In this document: piece after piece, positions 14,568-14,999 of the stretch
How the letters are laid out: each line of letters starts with the position of its first letter
Numbering within the stretch: position 1 is the first letter of the stretch
Assembly (NCBI GenBank): GCA_041862375.1
Contig: JBGVTE010000105.1
Location: 1-14,999 of the forward strand
Source of the DNA: WVZL01 sp041862375
GTDB lineage: Bacteria > Acidobacteriota > Aminicenantia > Aminicenantales > Aminicenantaceae
Direction: 5' to 3'
Length of the DNA stretch: 14,999 nucleotides
Position numbers and translations under genes: made by a program
The notes under the pieces: model-generated
Seen by the model: only the letters and a program-made list of their open reading frames with translations
Told to the model about the DNA's origin: nothing
Database searches by the model: none

Positions 14568-14885
14568 TCAGGGCGCCAAGCTCCAAGCATCTATGGTTAC
14601 TGTATCCTCGAGTGAGATTTGTTCGTGTATGAAATTAGCAGGAGCTATATACGAATCTCCTGTTTTAACAATAATTTCTTCATCTTTTACACATACCTTC
14701 TGCTTCCCTTTGAGGATTGTAGTAACTTGCTCATATGAGTGCTTATGGGGAGGAACTTTTGAGCCTTTCTTGTAGTCAAATCGAGCCATAAGAACATCCT
14801 TTCCGCAACCTAAAGTCATCCTGACAATCCCATCAAAAACTTTATATTCTGGCTGCTCTTCTTTACTTATCTTAAACATTTTCAA
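14568..14885 (-). CDS. Single-domain cupin protein
   Basis: A 105-residue protein with both cupin motifs. The first is PPHKHSYEQVTTILKGK, with His47, His49 and Glu52/Gln53 as metal ligands. The second is GDSYIAPANFIHE, with His87. Small cupins of this HxHxxEQ type include sugar and quinone-metabolism enzymes and sensory proteins. The sequence does not decide between them. It lacks a helix-turn-helix domain, so it is not a cupin-type regulator. AAGGAGG lies about 9 nt before the ATG, and a candidate promoter lies just upstream, so it is probably a single-gene unit. Confidence 0.88.
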   Translation of the reverse strand: MKMFKISKEEQPEYKVFDGIVRMTLGCGKDVLMARFDYKKGSKVPPHKHSYEQVTTILKGKQKVCVKDEEIIVKTGDSYIAPANFIHEQISLEDTVTIDAWSLAP

Positions 14886-14909
14886 CTCCTCCTTTTGGCA
14901 AGCTGACGT

Positions 14910-14939
14910 AATATATTATATTTAATAGAGTTTGTCCAA
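14910..14939 (-). promoter_or_regulatory. Candidate promoter of the cupin gene
   Basis: On the minus strand TTGGAC (14939-14934) stands 18 bp from TATATT (14915-14910). An overlapping TATAAT at 14920-14915 would give only 13 bp of spacing. The leader to ATG 14885 is about 20 nt and contains AAGGAGG. Confidence 0.5.
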
Positions 14940-14956
14940 AAGTGACGGGATGCCTT

Positions 14957-14990
14957 GTCATTGCGAAGAGCGAAGCGATGAAGCAATCTC
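14957..14990. repeat. REP-like dispersed repeat
   Basis: The core ATTGCGAAGAGCGAAGCG, followed by ATGAAGCAATCTC, has terminal arms ATTGC and GCAAT that can pair. It closely matches a repeat (GTCATTGCGAGGAGCGAAGC type) that I know as scattered, intergenic and multicopy in many unrelated bacterial genomes. It lies outside coding sequence, upstream of the cupin gene, near the window edge. Confidence 0.7.
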
Positions 14991-14999
14991 TTAAGGAAG

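Noticed and set aside
14559..14573. CCCTG/CAGGG hairpin between the convergent YHS-like and cupin genes as a bidirectional terminator
   Set aside because: A 5-bp stem without a T-tract on either side, and partly inside the cupin coding end.

Overview
This 15 kb window looks like chromosome from an AT-rich, probably anaerobic and uncultured bacterium. Most genes are roughly 30-42% GC by hand-counted samples. Shine-Dalgarno sites and sigma70-type promoters mark it as bacterial. A methylmalonyl-CoA/acyl-CoA gene set, a very large NtrY-type sensor kinase and a DUF2905 protein would fit a candidate phylum such as Aminicenantes or Aerophobetes. That assignment is an impression from gene content, not a demonstrated one.

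Layout. (1) 1-120: one end of an imperfect-palindromic repeat (copy A), cut by the window edge. (2) 135-1120: two small genes, each with its own recognisable promoter: a two-helix membrane protein with a charged tail, and a ribbon-helix-helix (RHH) regulator whose promoter overlaps a perfect inverted repeat plus a third copy of the half-site. (3) 1175-5505: a small secreted DUF4783-like protein overlapping a ~1300-residue NtrY-type histidine kinase with about a dozen membrane segments and no response regulator nearby. (4) 5595-8229: four tightly packed genes (flavodoxin-like, GNAT acetyltransferase, DUF2334 polysaccharide-deacetylase-like, family-2 glycosyltransferase), probably one operon for glycan or envelope work. 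(5) 8301-10964: a secreted GH-A-type glycosidase-like protein whose GC content is clearly higher than its neighbours. (6) 10961-13855, minus strand: acyl-CoA dehydrogenase, MeaB GTPase, methylmalonyl-CoA epimerase and DUF2905, a propionate/methylmalonyl-CoA module. (7) 13856-14291: a gene-free stretch holding a complete second copy (copy B) of the repeat, two small hairpins and a promoter with an inverted repeat over its -35 box. (8) 14292-14885: a membrane-anchored YHS/TRASH-like metal-binding protein convergent with a cupin. (9) 14957-14990: a REP-like repeat of a type dispersed in many bacterial genomes.

The most unusual signal is the repeat pair. Copy B folds on paper into one long hairpin: near-perfect terminal inverted repeats, a second 9-bp stem, and an apical hairpin. 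A one-sided 15-nt bulge sits between GGT/ACC and AAGG/CCTT pairs. Copy A, in opposite orientation 13.9 kb away, keeps the bulge with its flanks identical over 22 nt and keeps the terminal repeat, while the intervening stem sequence differs. That is the pattern of a structure recognised as RNA or folded single-stranded DNA. I do not recognise it as a described element.
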